A stretch of 64,000 nucleotides of DNA from contig NZ_JAKRNI010000002.1 of assembly GCF_022346945.1 (NCBI RefSeq), forward strand, positions 124,001-188,000, written 5' to 3'. The DNA comes from Microbacterium sp. ACRRU. Lineage in GTDB: Bacteria > Actinomycetota > Actinomycetes > Actinomycetales > Microbacteriaceae. Shown in pieces: positions 37,833 to 46,425 of this stretch. The notes beneath the pieces were generated by a model that saw only the letters and a list, made by a program, of their open reading frames with translations, ran no database searches and was not told the origin of the DNA. The translations under genes were made by a program, and so were the position numbers. Every line of letters starts with the position of its first letter. The stretch's first letter is position 1.

Positions 37833-39106
37833 ACGCCGTTTGGCCCGCCCTGTCGTCGGCCGATCCCGACATTCCGCCCGATCGCGTCGCGGTCGCGGCA
37901 CATGGGCATCTCATCCGATACGCCGATGGCTCTACGCGCCTGTGCGCGACGAGTGGACTGTGGAATGTGCCGTTGGGCTACGGGCATGAGGGCATCGCCG
38001 ACGCTGTCACGGCGGCGTTGCGTGAGGCGTCGTACCTGACCCTCTTTCGCGGCGTGCACCGTCCCGCACAGGACGCCGCCGATGCTCTGCTCGACCTCGC
38101 CGGGCGTCACAGCTATCGCCGCGTGATCTTCTCGACGTCCGGCGGCGCGGCCAACGACGCGGCGATGAAACTGGCGCGCCAGTACCAGATCGAGCGCGCA
38201 GAGTCTGCCCGCACGGTCATCGTCGGTTTGCGCGGCAGCTACCACGGCACGATGTACGGCAGTCACGCCCTGAGCGGCGACGCCCTGGCGCAGGGGGCGT
38301 ATGCCCTCGACCGACGGGCGGTCCGGCACGTCGATCATGCGGACGGCGGCGCTCAGTTGGTATCCCTGGTTCAGCGCGAGGGAGCACGCATCGCGGCGGT
38401 GGTCCTGGAACCGGTTCTCGGCACGGGCGCCTTCCCGCTCGATCCTGACTTCGTCGAGACGGTCCTGGATCTTCGTGACGAACACGGGTTCCTCGTCGTC
38501 GCCGACGAGGTCGCCACCGGGTTCGGTCGGACGGGGCCGCTCTTCGCGTCGTCGACCTGGTCGCGGTCGCCGGACGTCCTCATCCTCTCGAAAGCGCTCA
38601 CCAACGGCGCCCTGGGTGCGGCGGCGCTTCTCGTCGGCGCCCGCGTCGCCTCTGAGTTCCGTCACCGCCGCACCACCTTCGTCCACGGCGAGACGCAGGC
38701 CGGAACACCGGGCGTTGCGGCAGCCATCGTGACGGTAGCCGACGAATTCCGCCGTGCCGCAACCGTTGACGCCATCGAGGCGGTGGCAAGGGGCGTCCGC
38801 CAACTGGCCGAGAGGCTCGTTCGCGACGGGTGGGGCGCCGAGGTGCGCGGTCGGGGCGCGTTCCTCGCGCTCGCCCTCCGCGATCCTTCCGGGCCCTTCG
38901 CGCACGGGGCGCCGAGCAGCTCGCGTCTGCCCGCCCGCAGGGTGGCGGATGTCGTCCGAGCCATCGCCGACGCGGGCGCGGTCGTGCACCCCGGGCTCGA
39001 CGGTATCCAGCTCATACCCGCGTACGGGCTCGACGCCCGTGAGCTCGGCCAGCTCGACTCCGCTATCCGTGCGGGACTCGCACAGGTCGCGGAGCGTGCG
39101 GCGTGA
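37829..39106 (+). CDS. Daptide-type RiPP biosynthesis aminotransferase (class III, PLP)
   Basis: A 425-residue class III aminotransferase. Residues 103-109 (TSGGAAN) and GSYHG near 137 hold the cofactor phosphate and ring. VVADEVATGFGRTG contains D226, which contacts the pyridine nitrogen, and LILSKALTNG holds the Schiff-base lysine K255. In daptide biosynthesis this enzyme class aminates the ketone or aldehyde made from the C-terminal Thr after oxidative decarboxylation. It is coupled on both sides by GTGA overlaps with the recognition protein and dehydrogenase genes. The amino donor is not evident. Confidence 0.85.
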   Translation: MNAVWPALSSADPDIPPDRVAVAAHGHLIRYADGSTRLCATSGLWNVPLGYGHEGIADAVTAALREASYLTLFRGVHRPAQDAADALLDLAGRHSYRRVIFSTSGGAANDAAMKLARQYQIERAESARTVIVGLRGSYHGTMYGSHALSGDALAQGAYALDRRAVRHVDHADGGAQLVSLVQREGARIAAVVLEPVLGTGAFPLDPDFVETVLDLRDEHGFLVVADEVATGFGRTGPLFASSTWSRSPDVLILSKALTNGALGAAALLVGARVASEFRHRRTTFVHGETQAGTPGVAAAIVTVADEFRRAATVDAIEAVARGVRQLAERLVRDGWGAEVRGRGAFLALALRDPSGPFAHGAPSSSRLPARRVADVVRAIADAGAVVHPGLDGIQLIPAYGLDARELGQLDSAIRAGLAQVAERAA

Positions 39107-40242
39107 GCGCCCGTGTACCGCGTCGGCGAACCACTCTCTTCACCGGTTCGGCCCGCACGGAACCCGTCGTTGCCGCGCTGACCGCGGGGCGCCGGGCGGC
39201 CGCGGTGGTCGACGCGCGTCTCGTCGATCGGGCGGATCGCCTCGCCGGGGTCGACCTCGTCCTCCCGGTGGACGCGGATGCCGTGGATGCCGCGACGGTC
39301 GCTCTGCTCAGCAAACGCCTTCGCGCGCACCGAAGCGATGTCATTGTCGTGATCGGGGGTGGAACCGCCATGGATGCGGCGGCGGTCGCGGCGGTCGGTG
39401 TCACCGCTCCGCGCACTCTGGAGTGGGCGCTCGACCGCGCGGCACACTCTGCGGTCGTGGCCCTCCCGGCTGATGCGGTTCCGGGGCTCGACGTGGTCGC
39501 TGTACCCACGACCCTCGGTACCTCGGCCGAATGCAATGCTGTCGCCATCGTGCGCGCTACCGGCGGTGCGAGCCTGCTCCTGGGCGAAGCGCTGCGTCCC
39601 CGCTACGCGATTCTCGACGACGTCCACTACCGCACGCTGGCCGCTCTCGACGTGCGCTCCGCGTGTCTGGAGGCCGTGCTGCGGCTCGCGGGTGCCAGCA
39701 CGGCGGCGCGGTCCCACCGGCGGGCCCACGCTCATGCCGTGGCGCTCGGGCGCGCCCTGATCTCGCTGGGCGATGGCGCCCTGACCGACGCGGTTCGCCT
39801 CCGCATCGCGCGGTGCAACGCGGCCACGCAGCGCTCGGCCGCCTTGCGCGGACGCGCGCCCTTCAGCCCCCGCCATTGGTACCTCGCACACGAGGTGTCG
39901 TTCGTTGCCCGAACGACGAAGATGCGCGCCACGGCCGCAATCATCGGGCGCGTGTGGCAGTGCATCGAGGAGGGCGACACGCGCTGGGGGGATGCCGGTC
40001 CGCTCGAGACATTCTGGCGTGAGGCGGCCCATGATGCGCCGCTTCCTCTCACCCCGGCGGCCGGTATCGATGCACTGATCGCTCGATGGGAGCTGCCGTC
40101 TGCGTCCATGCCGGACGCGGATGCCCGGGCATCAATGGCGCGCCGCGCGGAGCAGCGGTGGGGCGGGCGAGGCCCGGCTCTCCCTGGACTCCACGCTGCG
40201 GACTTCCGTGACCTGCTCGAGGGCGCCCGGTGGCAACGGTGA
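39103..40242 (+). CDS. Daptide-type RiPP biosynthesis dehydrogenase (iron-containing ADH-like)
   Basis: A 379-residue protein of the iron-containing alcohol dehydrogenase fold: nucleotide motif VVIGGGTAMDAAAVA (83-97) and VPTTLGTSAECNAVA (134-148, normally PTTAGTGSE). In daptide pathways a member of this family oxidises and decarboxylates the C-terminal Thr. The usual first metal ligands (Asp and His in DALTHAIE) align with RSACLEAVLR, so they are missing; His residues in RHWYLAHEVSF may be the remaining ligands. The GTG start overlaps the aminotransferase stop. The first precursor gene follows after 70 bases. Confidence 0.8.
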   Translation: MSARVPRRRTTLFTGSARTEPVVAALTAGRRAAAVVDARLVDRADRLAGVDLVLPVDADAVDAATVALLSKRLRAHRSDVIVVIGGGTAMDAAAVAAVGVTAPRTLEWALDRAAHSAVVALPADAVPGLDVVAVPTTLGTSAECNAVAIVRATGGASLLLGEALRPRYAILDDVHYRTLAALDVRSACLEAVLRLAGASTAARSHRRAHAHAVALGRALISLGDGALTDAVRLRIARCNAATQRSAALRGRAPFSPRHWYLAHEVSFVARTTKMRATAAIIGRVWQCIEEGDTRWGDAGPLETFWREAAHDAPLPLTPAAGIDALIARWELPSASMPDADARASMARRAEQRWGGRGPALPGLHAADFRDLLEGARWQR

Positions 40243-40312
40243 GATCCGACGCTCTCGCCGACGCCGAGCCGCGTCCCGCGCATCCCGACGAACCGAGAGG
40301 AGGTGAACAGAC

Positions 40313-40450
40313 ATGACCTCAACCGCTGCTGCACCCCGGCTGCGCTTCGAGGAACTCGACGAGATGGAGACCCCGAGCTGGGAGAGCTTCTACGTCGGTG
40401 TCCTGAGCGGCCTGACCGTGGTGGGGATCGCTGCGGCCGTCGCGACCTGA
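40313..40450 (+). CDS. Daptide-type precursor peptide 1
   Basis: A 45-residue peptide preceded by AGGAGGTG. The charged leader contains LRFEELDEMETP; the C-terminal part is hydrophobic and helix-prone (FYVGVLSGLTVVGIAAAVAT) and ends in Ala-Thr. The acidic F-x-E-L-D leader motif, hydrophobic core and terminal Thr are shared with the next two genes and fit daptide precursors, in which the final Thr becomes the (S)-N2,N2-dimethyl-1,2-propanediamine end group. The cleavage site is probably near Thr20-Pro21 or after it; this is inferred from conservation. Confidence 0.88.
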   Translation: MTSTAAAPRLRFEELDEMETPSWESFYVGVLSGLTVVGIAAAVAT

Positions 40451-40492
40451 CGTAGCCGATCGACCGTCTCAACGCGCACCTGAGGAGGTGAC

Positions 40493-40621
40493 ATGCATTC
40501 GACTTCCACGCTCGACTTCGTCGAGCTCGACCTGCTGGAGGCGCCCGACGACGGGTGGGACTGGCTTCGCGGCTTCGGCTACGGGGTGGCGATCGGTCTC
40601 ATCGCACTTTCAGCCACCTAG
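40493..40621 (+). CDS. Daptide-type precursor peptide 2
   Basis: A 42-residue peptide with GAGGAGGTG before the ATG. The leader is MHSTSTLDFVELDLLEAP and the core is DDGWDWLRGFGYGVAIGLIA followed by LSAT. It shares the F-V/E-E-L-D and E-A-P leader pattern with its neighbours and ends in Ala-Thr. The core has two Trp and one Arg at its start and a Gly-rich hydrophobic helix. It lies 42 bases after precursor 1. Confidence 0.88.
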   Translation: MHSTSTLDFVELDLLEAPDDGWDWLRGFGYGVAIGLIALSAT

Positions 40622-40680
40622 GCGGAGCTGCCGACGTCGCTCGCGCTCCTTCCGTCCTGATGCACCCGAGGAGGTGACAC

Positions 40681-40803
40681 ATGTCCAATGATCTCGCGCT
40701 GCGCTTCGACGAACTCGATGAGCTCGACGCGCCGATGGAGTGGTGGGAGCACGCCACCTACCTCATCGCCATCGCCGCTGCCGCGGTGACCATCGCCACC
40801 TGA
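40681..40803 (+). CDS. Daptide-type precursor peptide 3
   Basis: A 40-residue peptide with GAGGAGGTGACAC before the ATG. The leader is MSNDLALRFDELDELDAP and the core is MEWWEHATYLIAIAAAAVTI followed by AT. The leader is closest to precursor 1 (RFDELDELDAP against RFEELDEMETP); the core is the shortest and most Ala-rich. It lies 59 bases after precursor 2 and 70 bases before the methyltransferase gene. Confidence 0.88.
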   Translation: MSNDLALRFDELDELDAPMEWWEHATYLIAIAAAAVTIAT

Positions 40804-40873
40804 ACGCCGTCGAGGGGGAGACGACCTCTCGTGTCCCCCTCGACGGACCCCTGCAATCACGGAACGAGGTTTC

Positions 40874-41695
40874 ATGACCGCTCCCCTCACCGCCACCGTG
40901 CGCCGTCGACTCGACGAGGCCGCGTGCACCGCCGAGCCGTGTGACGTCTACGACGGTCACGGAGCGCGCTTCTACGACGAGCTCGTCGGTCCCGACCGCT
41001 CCGAGATCCGAGAAGTGCTCGCCGTGGCCCGCCGGAGCGGGCCCGCGGTGCTCGATCTCGCCGCCGGCACCGGGCGGGTCACTCTTCCGCTGCTCCGCAT
41101 CGGCAAGACGGTGACCGCACTCGATCTCTCCCCATCGATGCTGCAGCGCCTGCGGAACGCGCTCCCCGCCGGCTCGGCGTGCGATCTCGTCCTCGCCGAC
41201 ATGCGGACATTCGACCTCGGCCGGGTGTTCGACCTCGCCGTTCTCGCGGCGACATCGATCACTCTGCTCGAACGGGACGATCGTCGCCGCCTGTTCGCCG
41301 CCGTCCGGCGCCATCTCCGCCCGTCCGGATCCCTCGTGCTCTCCGTCGCCGGCGACGCCGTTCACCGCACGCTGCGCACCTCGGTGGATCGCGAGATCTC
41401 CGTTCGTTCCGGCGGGAACACGGTCGTCTATCTGCAATCGCAACAGGTCGACGCCGTCGGTTCCCGCCGACTGGTCAATTGGATGCCGCTACCCCTCCCG
41501 ACTGCGCCGGGGCCGGTACCCGTCCTCACGACGAGACTCCACCTCCTCGACGCCGCGACGGTGGCGGACGAGCTGACGCAAGCGGGCTTCCTCGCGCCGG
41601 ACGTCATCCCCGTCCGCAGTCCGGCCGACGCGGACGCGGAGAGCATGATGCTCCTGCACAGCCGCGTCGAGGGCGGTGAGTACCGTGCCGGCTGA
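40874..41695 (+). CDS. Daptide-type RiPP biosynthesis methyltransferase
   Basis: A 273-residue class I SAM-dependent methyltransferase. Motif I is AVLDLAAGTGRVTLPLL (58-74), followed by VTALDLSPSMLQRLRNAL and VLADMRTFDLG. In daptide clusters this enzyme dimethylates the amine installed by the aminotransferase. The N-terminal 30 residues have a Cys pair (ACTAEPCDV) and VYDGHGARFYDEL, typical of the family. The protease gene starts inside its 3' end (41676), a 20-base overlap. Confidence 0.87.
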   Translation: MTAPLTATVRRRLDEAACTAEPCDVYDGHGARFYDELVGPDRSEIREVLAVARRSGPAVLDLAAGTGRVTLPLLRIGKTVTALDLSPSMLQRLRNALPAGSACDLVLADMRTFDLGRVFDLAVLAATSITLLERDDRRRLFAAVRRHLRPSGSLVLSVAGDAVHRTLRTSVDREISVRSGGNTVVYLQSQQVDAVGSRRLVNWMPLPLPTAPGPVPVLTTRLHLLDAATVADELTQAGFLAPDVIPVRSPADADAESMMLLHSRVEGGEYRAG

Positions 41696-43364
41696 CGTGC
41701 AGAACCCCCACAATGCCGCGCCGCCACGGCTGTCGGCATCCGTTCGCCTCGAGCGCGCCGGCGGGCCGGACTCCTGGCTCGTCACCGTCGACGGGGTGCC
41801 GGTCTCGCGCGCATCGGTCGCGACGACCGAGCTGCTGCGCGCCATGGATGGGGCCACGAGCGTGGCCGAACTGCACCGGCGTTTCGCGCCCGAGCAGCCG
41901 ACCGGCGCATTCGCGGACCTCATCGATCGGTTCCGCCACGCGGGTCTCCTCGAGGGATCGGAGCGACCGCTGGCCGGGCGCATGACCTATCGGCCGCCCC
42001 TGACGATTCAGTTCGCCACACTCCGCGCCCCCGAACTGTTCGAGGTCCTCCATCGCGTGCTGCGACCCGTTCTCGGGCGCTGGGTGCCGTGGGGGGCCGC
42101 TGTGTGCGTCGTCCTCGGCGGCGCGGCGCTGATCATGCAGGCCAGCGGTGCGATCACCGCTCTCACATCCCCTCTTCCCATGGTCGATGTCCTCATCGTC
42201 GCGGTGGTCCTCGTGGCGGCGACGTTCGCCCATGAGGCCGCACATGGCGTGATGCTCACCTCCGCGGGGGCCCGACCGCGGCGAGCGGGTGTGATGCTGC
42301 TCTACCTCGGCCCCGCCTTCTTCGTCGATGTCACCGACGCGTGGCGCCTCCCGTCCCGCCGTTTGCGCGTTGCTGTCGCGCTCGCCGGTCCGGCCGTCCA
42401 CGCCGTGATGGGCGGCGCGGCGGCTCTGGCGGCGCTCTTCACGACCGACCCGGACGTGCGCCGCACCCTTCTCGTCCTTTCGTGCGCATGTGCGGCGGTC
42501 GTCCTCGTCAACCTCGTCCCGTTCGTTCGCTTCGACGGCTACATCGCGCTGATGAGCGCCGTCGATGAGCCGAATCTCCGCGCGCGGACGATGGCCGACG
42601 CCGGCGCGACCGTGCGCTGGCTCCTCTTCGGCACCGAGCCGCCACCCCGCGCGCTGGCGCGGTGGTGGAGCGTCCCGTTCGGCCTCCTCAGCGTCGCCGT
42701 TCCCACCACGCTGGTGTGGTTCGCTCTCGAGCGCGCCGTGCGGGCATTGTCCGGGACGGGGGCACTCGGAGCGTTCCTTGCCCTGGCCCTGCAAGTGGTG
42801 GTGCTCGTCGCCGTCGGAGTGCCGGTCGCGCGCTGGCTCGCGGCCAGTGTCCGGCAGGGGCGGCGACGCCTGCGCGGCCTCGTGATGGGCGCTACCCTTC
42901 TCGCCGCGATCATCACGGCGGCTGCCGTGGTCCCCGTCGCGGACGCCCGCGCCGCCGGTTTCCTGCTCGTGGACGGGAGGCCGGTCCTCGTAGTGCCCGC
43001 CGATGGCTCCGCGGCCGTCCCCGTGACCGCGGGTACCCCCGTCGAACTGATGACCAGCGGCATCCTCGGCGACGCGCGCGTGGCCGTCGGCACCGTCCGG
43101 CCACAGACATCCTGGACCCTCTCGGTCCCCATCTCCGCGTTCACGCCGCTCGCCGCCACGGGCGTGCGCGTCGAGGCCACCGCCGTAGGGGTGGTCGACG
43201 TTGCTGCGGGCGACGCGCTGCCGTCCGCGGGTCGCGCGTTCGTCCAGCTGGGGACGCGCTCCCTCCTGTCCCAGGTGTGGTCCTCACACGTGACCGGGCC
43301 GCTTTCCACGCTCCTCACCGCATTCCCCTCCTCCCTCTCCGGTTCTCAGGAAGGCCAGTCATGA
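41676..43364 (+). CDS. Daptide-type RiPP intramembrane metalloprotease (M50) with PqqD-like N-terminus
   Basis: A 562-residue protein. Residues about 20-95 resemble a PqqD/RRE-type winged helix (TTELLRAMDGATSVAELHRR, DLIDRFRHAGLLEG). Transmembrane helices follow with the zinc-binding HEAAH (186-190) and the third ligand region VPFVRFDGYIALM with D287. The C-terminal third is a beta-rich extracytoplasmic-looking domain ending near FPSSLSGSQ. It probably removes the leader of the modified precursor at the membrane. The GTG at 41676 overlaps the methyltransferase end; GTG 41685 is an alternative. The ABC ATPase starts in its stop. Confidence 0.85.
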   Translation: MSTVPADVQNPHNAAPPRLSASVRLERAGGPDSWLVTVDGVPVSRASVATTELLRAMDGATSVAELHRRFAPEQPTGAFADLIDRFRHAGLLEGSERPLAGRMTYRPPLTIQFATLRAPELFEVLHRVLRPVLGRWVPWGAAVCVVLGGAALIMQASGAITALTSPLPMVDVLIVAVVLVAATFAHEAAHGVMLTSAGARPRRAGVMLLYLGPAFFVDVTDAWRLPSRRLRVAVALAGPAVHAVMGGAAALAALFTTDPDVRRTLLVLSCACAAVVLVNLVPFVRFDGYIALMSAVDEPNLRARTMADAGATVRWLLFGTEPPPRALARWWSVPFGLLSVAVPTTLVWFALERAVRALSGTGALGAFLALALQVVVLVAVGVPVARWLAASVRQGRRRLRGLVMGATLLAAIITAAAVVPVADARAAGFLLVDGRPVLVVPADGSAAVPVTAGTPVELMTSGILGDARVAVGTVRPQTSWTLSVPISAFTPLAATGVRVEATAVGVVDVAAGDALPSAGRAFVQLGTRSLLSQVWSSHVTGPLSTLLTAFPSSLSGSQEGQS

Positions 43365-44077
43365 CAGACAACGCCATCGAGGTACGACACCTCACGAAGA
43401 AGTACGGCTCGCGCACTGCCGTCGATGATGTGTCCTTCACCGTGCGCCGGGGGAGCATCGTCGGTCTCCTCGGTCCGAATGGTGCGGGCAAGTCGACCAC
43501 GTTGCGCGCCATCGTCGGGCTCACATCCCCCAGCACAGGGGAGACCCTGATCGACGGCGTCCCTTTCCGCACACTCGCACAGCCGTCGGCACACGTCGGG
43601 GTCCAGATGGACGGATTCGGCTTCGAGGTCGGCATCACCGCGCGGCGGCACCTCGAGATCGTGCGGCTGGCGGTCGGCGCACCCCGCCAGCGGGTCGACG
43701 AAGTGCTGGAGGAAGTCGGGCTCAGCAACGACGCTCGACGGCGCGTCAAGACTTTTTCGACCGGGATGGTGCAGCGCCTCGGCCTCGCCGCGGCTCTCAT
43801 GGGCACACCGCGCACGCTCATTCTCGACGAGCCGTCCAATGGCCTCGACCCGGACGGCATCCGGTGGCTTCGCCGATATCTGCGCGCCTACGCCGCCGCC
43901 GGTGGCACGGTCCTCGTGTCCAGTCACCAGCTCGGTGAGCTGCAGAACACGGTCGACGAAGTCGTGATCCTTCAGCGAACCGTCGTATACGCGGGGGCGC
44001 TCCGTGACCTCGTTCGCGCAGAGGGCGACACCCTCGAGGATCGCTACTTCGCCCTGGTCGAGGGAAGCCGCGCATGA
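43361..44077 (+). CDS. Daptide cluster ABC transporter ATPase
   Basis: A 238-residue ATP-binding subunit: Walker A GLLGPNGAGKST (residues about 34-45), signature variant FSTGMVQRLGLA, Walker B LILDEPSNGLDPDG and H-loop VLVSSHQL. The STGM signature is common in antibiotic and bacteriocin export or immunity ATPases. It drives the two permeases that follow and likely exports the daptides or protects the producer. Its ATG overlaps the protease stop (ATGA). Confidence 0.92.
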   Translation: MTDNAIEVRHLTKKYGSRTAVDDVSFTVRRGSIVGLLGPNGAGKSTTLRAIVGLTSPSTGETLIDGVPFRTLAQPSAHVGVQMDGFGFEVGITARRHLEIVRLAVGAPRQRVDEVLEEVGLSNDARRRVKTFSTGMVQRLGLAAALMGTPRTLILDEPSNGLDPDGIRWLRRYLRAYAAAGGTVLVSSHQLGELQNTVDEVVILQRTVVYAGALRDLVRAEGDTLEDRYFALVEGSRA

Positions 44078-44802
44078 TCGGGGCGATCGGCTCGGAGGTG
44101 CTCCGCGCGCGGAGCGGGCTCAGCACGCTCGCGGTCATCGTGCTCGCGGTCTTCGTGCCGCTCATCATCCTGACGAGCGACGACACCCTCGGACACATCA
44201 CGACCATGGATGCCACGACGGCGACGCAGATCGCCCTCGCTCCGATCGGATGGTCTTTCGTCGTCGCCGCATTCACCGGAGCGTTCGGGGTGACCCGGGA
44301 GTTCTACTACGTGTCGATGAACCGAACGGTGGTCGAGCTCGGCTTCCGCAGGGTGTTCGTGGCGAAGGCGCTGGCGGCTGTCACGGTCGGTCTCCTGCTG
44401 ACGACGGGGGTGGTTGCGGTGTGGTCCGCGGTCGTCGCAATCGTTCTCCCCCTTCACGGCATCGCCCCGGTCCCTTCGGCCGGGGCGGCGGCAACGCTCG
44501 TCGGAGCGCTGCCGGGTGCGCTGCTCGGTTCGGTCATGGGCGCATCCGTCGGATGGGTCGTGGGGAACTACTACGTCGCCGCCGCCGTGGTCTTGGCTGG
44601 CCCGCTCGCTCTGGAACTGGCGTTGCTGGGGACGGCGCCTGAGGTGGCACGGTTCTCGCCAGGCCTCTCGCTCGCCGGGCTGGCTTCGCCGCAGAACCAT
44701 CCCGATCTTCTCCCGGCCGCCGTCGCGGGCCCGATCGCCGTGGTGTGGACCGTGGCGCTGGCGGCAGCCGCGTGGGCCATCGGCCGGCGGCGGTTCGCGT
44801 GA
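44074..44802 (+). CDS. Daptide cluster ABC transporter permease 1
   Basis: A 242-residue ABC-2-type permease with six hydrophobic segments (LSTLAVIVLAVFVPLIILTS first; VWTVALAAAAWAIGRRRFA last) and no ATPase part. The central FRRVFVAKALAAVTVGLLL is typical of coupling regions in this class. It is coupled to the ATPase gene by an ATGA overlap. With the next gene it would make the membrane channel for export or self-protection. Confidence 0.85.
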   Translation: MIGAIGSEVLRARSGLSTLAVIVLAVFVPLIILTSDDTLGHITTMDATTATQIALAPIGWSFVVAAFTGAFGVTREFYYVSMNRTVVELGFRRVFVAKALAAVTVGLLLTTGVVAVWSAVVAIVLPLHGIAPVPSAGAAATLVGALPGALLGSVMGASVGWVVGNYYVAAAVVLAGPLALELALLGTAPEVARFSPGLSLAGLASPQNHPDLLPAAVAGPIAVVWTVALAAAAWAIGRRRFA

Positions 44803-44810
44803 GGGGCGCC

Positions 44811-45569
44811 ATGACCGACCGGATCGCGCTGCCCACGAGCCTGAAGCGCACCGTCCTGTCACAGGCGCTCTGCGCAGCGCGAGACCTGCCCCTCGTGGGT
44901 GTGGCGGGGGTCGCCGCGGTGCTGTCGGCGTCGATCGCGGCGAGCATTCCGACGGATGTCGCACTCGCTCCGGACGCGGAGAAGGTCCTCCTCGCTGAAA
45001 CGCTCTCAACGGTGATCGCGGTCTACGCCGCCGTGATGGCCGCGATCTACGGTTCGTTCCGATACACGATCGACCGCCGTGTCGGTGTGGTGGCGCAACG
45101 CGCCACGGTGCAACCGCGGGGGTGGGCGCTCGTCGGCCGCATCCCGTTCACCGCTCTCGGGGGAGCGGCCGTAGGGATGGCGGCGCTGCTGGGGGCACGC
45201 CTGGCTCTGGTGCCAGCGTTCGCATTGCTCGGGCTCCACGCCCGCGACGTGGCCGCGACCATCGTCGTGGCCGCGGCGGCATCATTGTGGGGTCTCGGGG
45301 TCGGGCTGCTCGTGCAGGCGCATCTGCCGGCCCTCTTCGTCGCGCCCATTTCGTTGAGCCTCGCGGTGATGCTCGCTCCGGTGTGGCCGACGTTCTGCGA
45401 GTGGTTGCCTCTGCCGACGTTTCTGCGGGCGGGAGGCCTGGACCTGTCTGTGCTCGGCCTCGCCGACGGTGGCGTTGATCAGAGTCTGGCCGTGCTCATC
45501 GCGAGCGTGTGGCTCGTTGGTGTCGTCGTGGTAGGAGCGGGATCGTTCCTGCGTCGCGACCTGCGCTGA
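44811..45569 (+). CDS. Daptide cluster ABC transporter permease 2
   Basis: A 252-residue membrane protein with about six helices ([23 protein letters not shown]-less second half ending [15 protein letters not shown]). The ATG at 44811 follows GAGGGG at good spacing; a GTG at 44799 overlaps the previous stop and is an alternative. It differs strongly from permease 1, so the pair is probably heteromeric. It is the last gene of the cluster; a convergent small membrane gene follows after 40 bases. Confidence 0.8.
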   Translation: MTDRIALPTSLKRTVLSQALCAARDLPLVGVAGVAAVLSASIAASIPTDVALAPDAEKVLLAETLSTVIAVYAAVMAAIYGSFRYTIDRRVGVVAQRATVQPRGWALVGRIPFTALGGAAVGMAALLGARLALVPAFALLGLHARDVAATIVVAAAASLWGLGVGLLVQAHLPALFVAPISLSLAVMLAPVWPTFCEWLPLPTFLRAGGLDLSVLGLADGGVDQSLAVLIASVWLVGVVVVGAGSFLRRDLR

Positions 45570-45609
45570 CCACGGCGCGCACGGCTGCGTCACGGCATCC
45601 GAGCGGAGC

Positions 45610-45804
45610 TCACAACGCGTCGGTGGCCCGCCCACGGGTCCGCCGTCCCGCGGAGATGAGCCCCTGCACGACCAGGATCGCTCCGCCCGAGACCATCACC
45701 ACGGTCGTGGCGACGTTCCACCACTGAGGGGCGGCTCCGAGCTGTGCAAAACCGAACGCGGCCATGGCAACGCCGAGAGGGAGGGAGAAGCGAGGGGAGG
45801 ACAT
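45610..45804 (-). CDS. Small two-helix membrane protein, unknown
   Basis: A 64-residue protein with two hydrophobic segments ([17 protein letters not shown] and [20 protein letters not shown]) and a basic tail ([14 protein letters not shown]), predicting both ends in the cytoplasm. No family is recognised. It is convergent with the daptide transporter genes and upstream of nothing in its own direction except the cluster end. A daptide self-protection role is possible but unsupported. Confidence 0.55.
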   Translation of the reverse strand: MSSPRFSLPLGVAMAAFGFAQLGAAPQWWNVATTVVMVSGGAILVVQGLISAGRRTRGRATDAL

Positions 45805-45873
45805 CTCACGACGGTAAGGGCGAGTCGGGGTCCCGGGGGTGCCGTTTCACCCCCGCCGCCGACGATCTCGTCC

Positions 45874-46326
45874 TCACACGCGAACGCGGGCGATGGTCTC
45901 GCCGTACTCCGTCTCACCGACCGGCTCGAAGCCCGCGCGCTGGAAGAACGCCTCGGGGCCGCCGACACCGGGTTCGTAGATGACGTCGACGTGGTCCATT
46001 CCGCGACGACGCGCCTCATCGAGCAGCTCGCCGAGGGCGAAGCGGCCAACGCCGCGTCCCTGGTCGTCGGCGTCGACGTTGATCCGCCACAGCACCGACC
46101 GGAAGTGCTCTTCGTGCGCTTCGGGGTCGAAGTTGGCGCTCACGAAGCCGACGACCTCGTCGCCGTCGACCACGACGCGCTGCCAGGAGGTCTGCGGATC
46201 CATGACCGTTGCGGCGATGCCGTAGCTCACCGGAGCGAGGAACTGCTCCTGCCCGGGCTTGAGCGACAGGTTGTTCACCGCCACGATCGTGGCGGCGGAA
46301 AGTTCGACGAGACGAAGGTCGGCCAT
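45874..46326 (-). CDS. GNAT family N-acetyltransferase
   Basis: A 150-residue acetyltransferase. The acetyl-CoA loop is [19 protein letters not shown] (motif A, Q/R-x-x-G-x-G/A) and motif B is [20 protein letters not shown], ending [14 protein letters not shown]. The N-terminal substrate half gives no clue to the acceptor. It is divergent from icd with a 177-base gap that contains a half R2 palindrome and the TCA-type operator. Confidence 0.88.
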   Translation of the reverse strand: MADLRLVELSAATIVAVNNLSLKPGQEQFLAPVSYGIAATVMDPQTSWQRVVVDGDEVVGFVSANFDPEAHEEHFRSVLWRINVDADDQGRGVGRFALGELLDEARRRGMDHVDVIYEPGVGGPEAFFQRAGFEPVGETEYGETIARVRV

Positions 46327-46425
46327 GCGCCCAGGCTATCCGGCCCGCCGATCCGCGCAACATTCCGGATGCCGACCTCCGCCGTCCGCGTGTTGTGGAC
46401 ATCGAAGCGACGAACCGCCCCGAAG

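Noticed and set aside
39103..40242. Ordinary iron-containing alcohol dehydrogenase of central metabolism
   Set aside because: It is translationally coupled to the daptide aminotransferase and lacks the usual metal ligands, so a pathway role is more likely.
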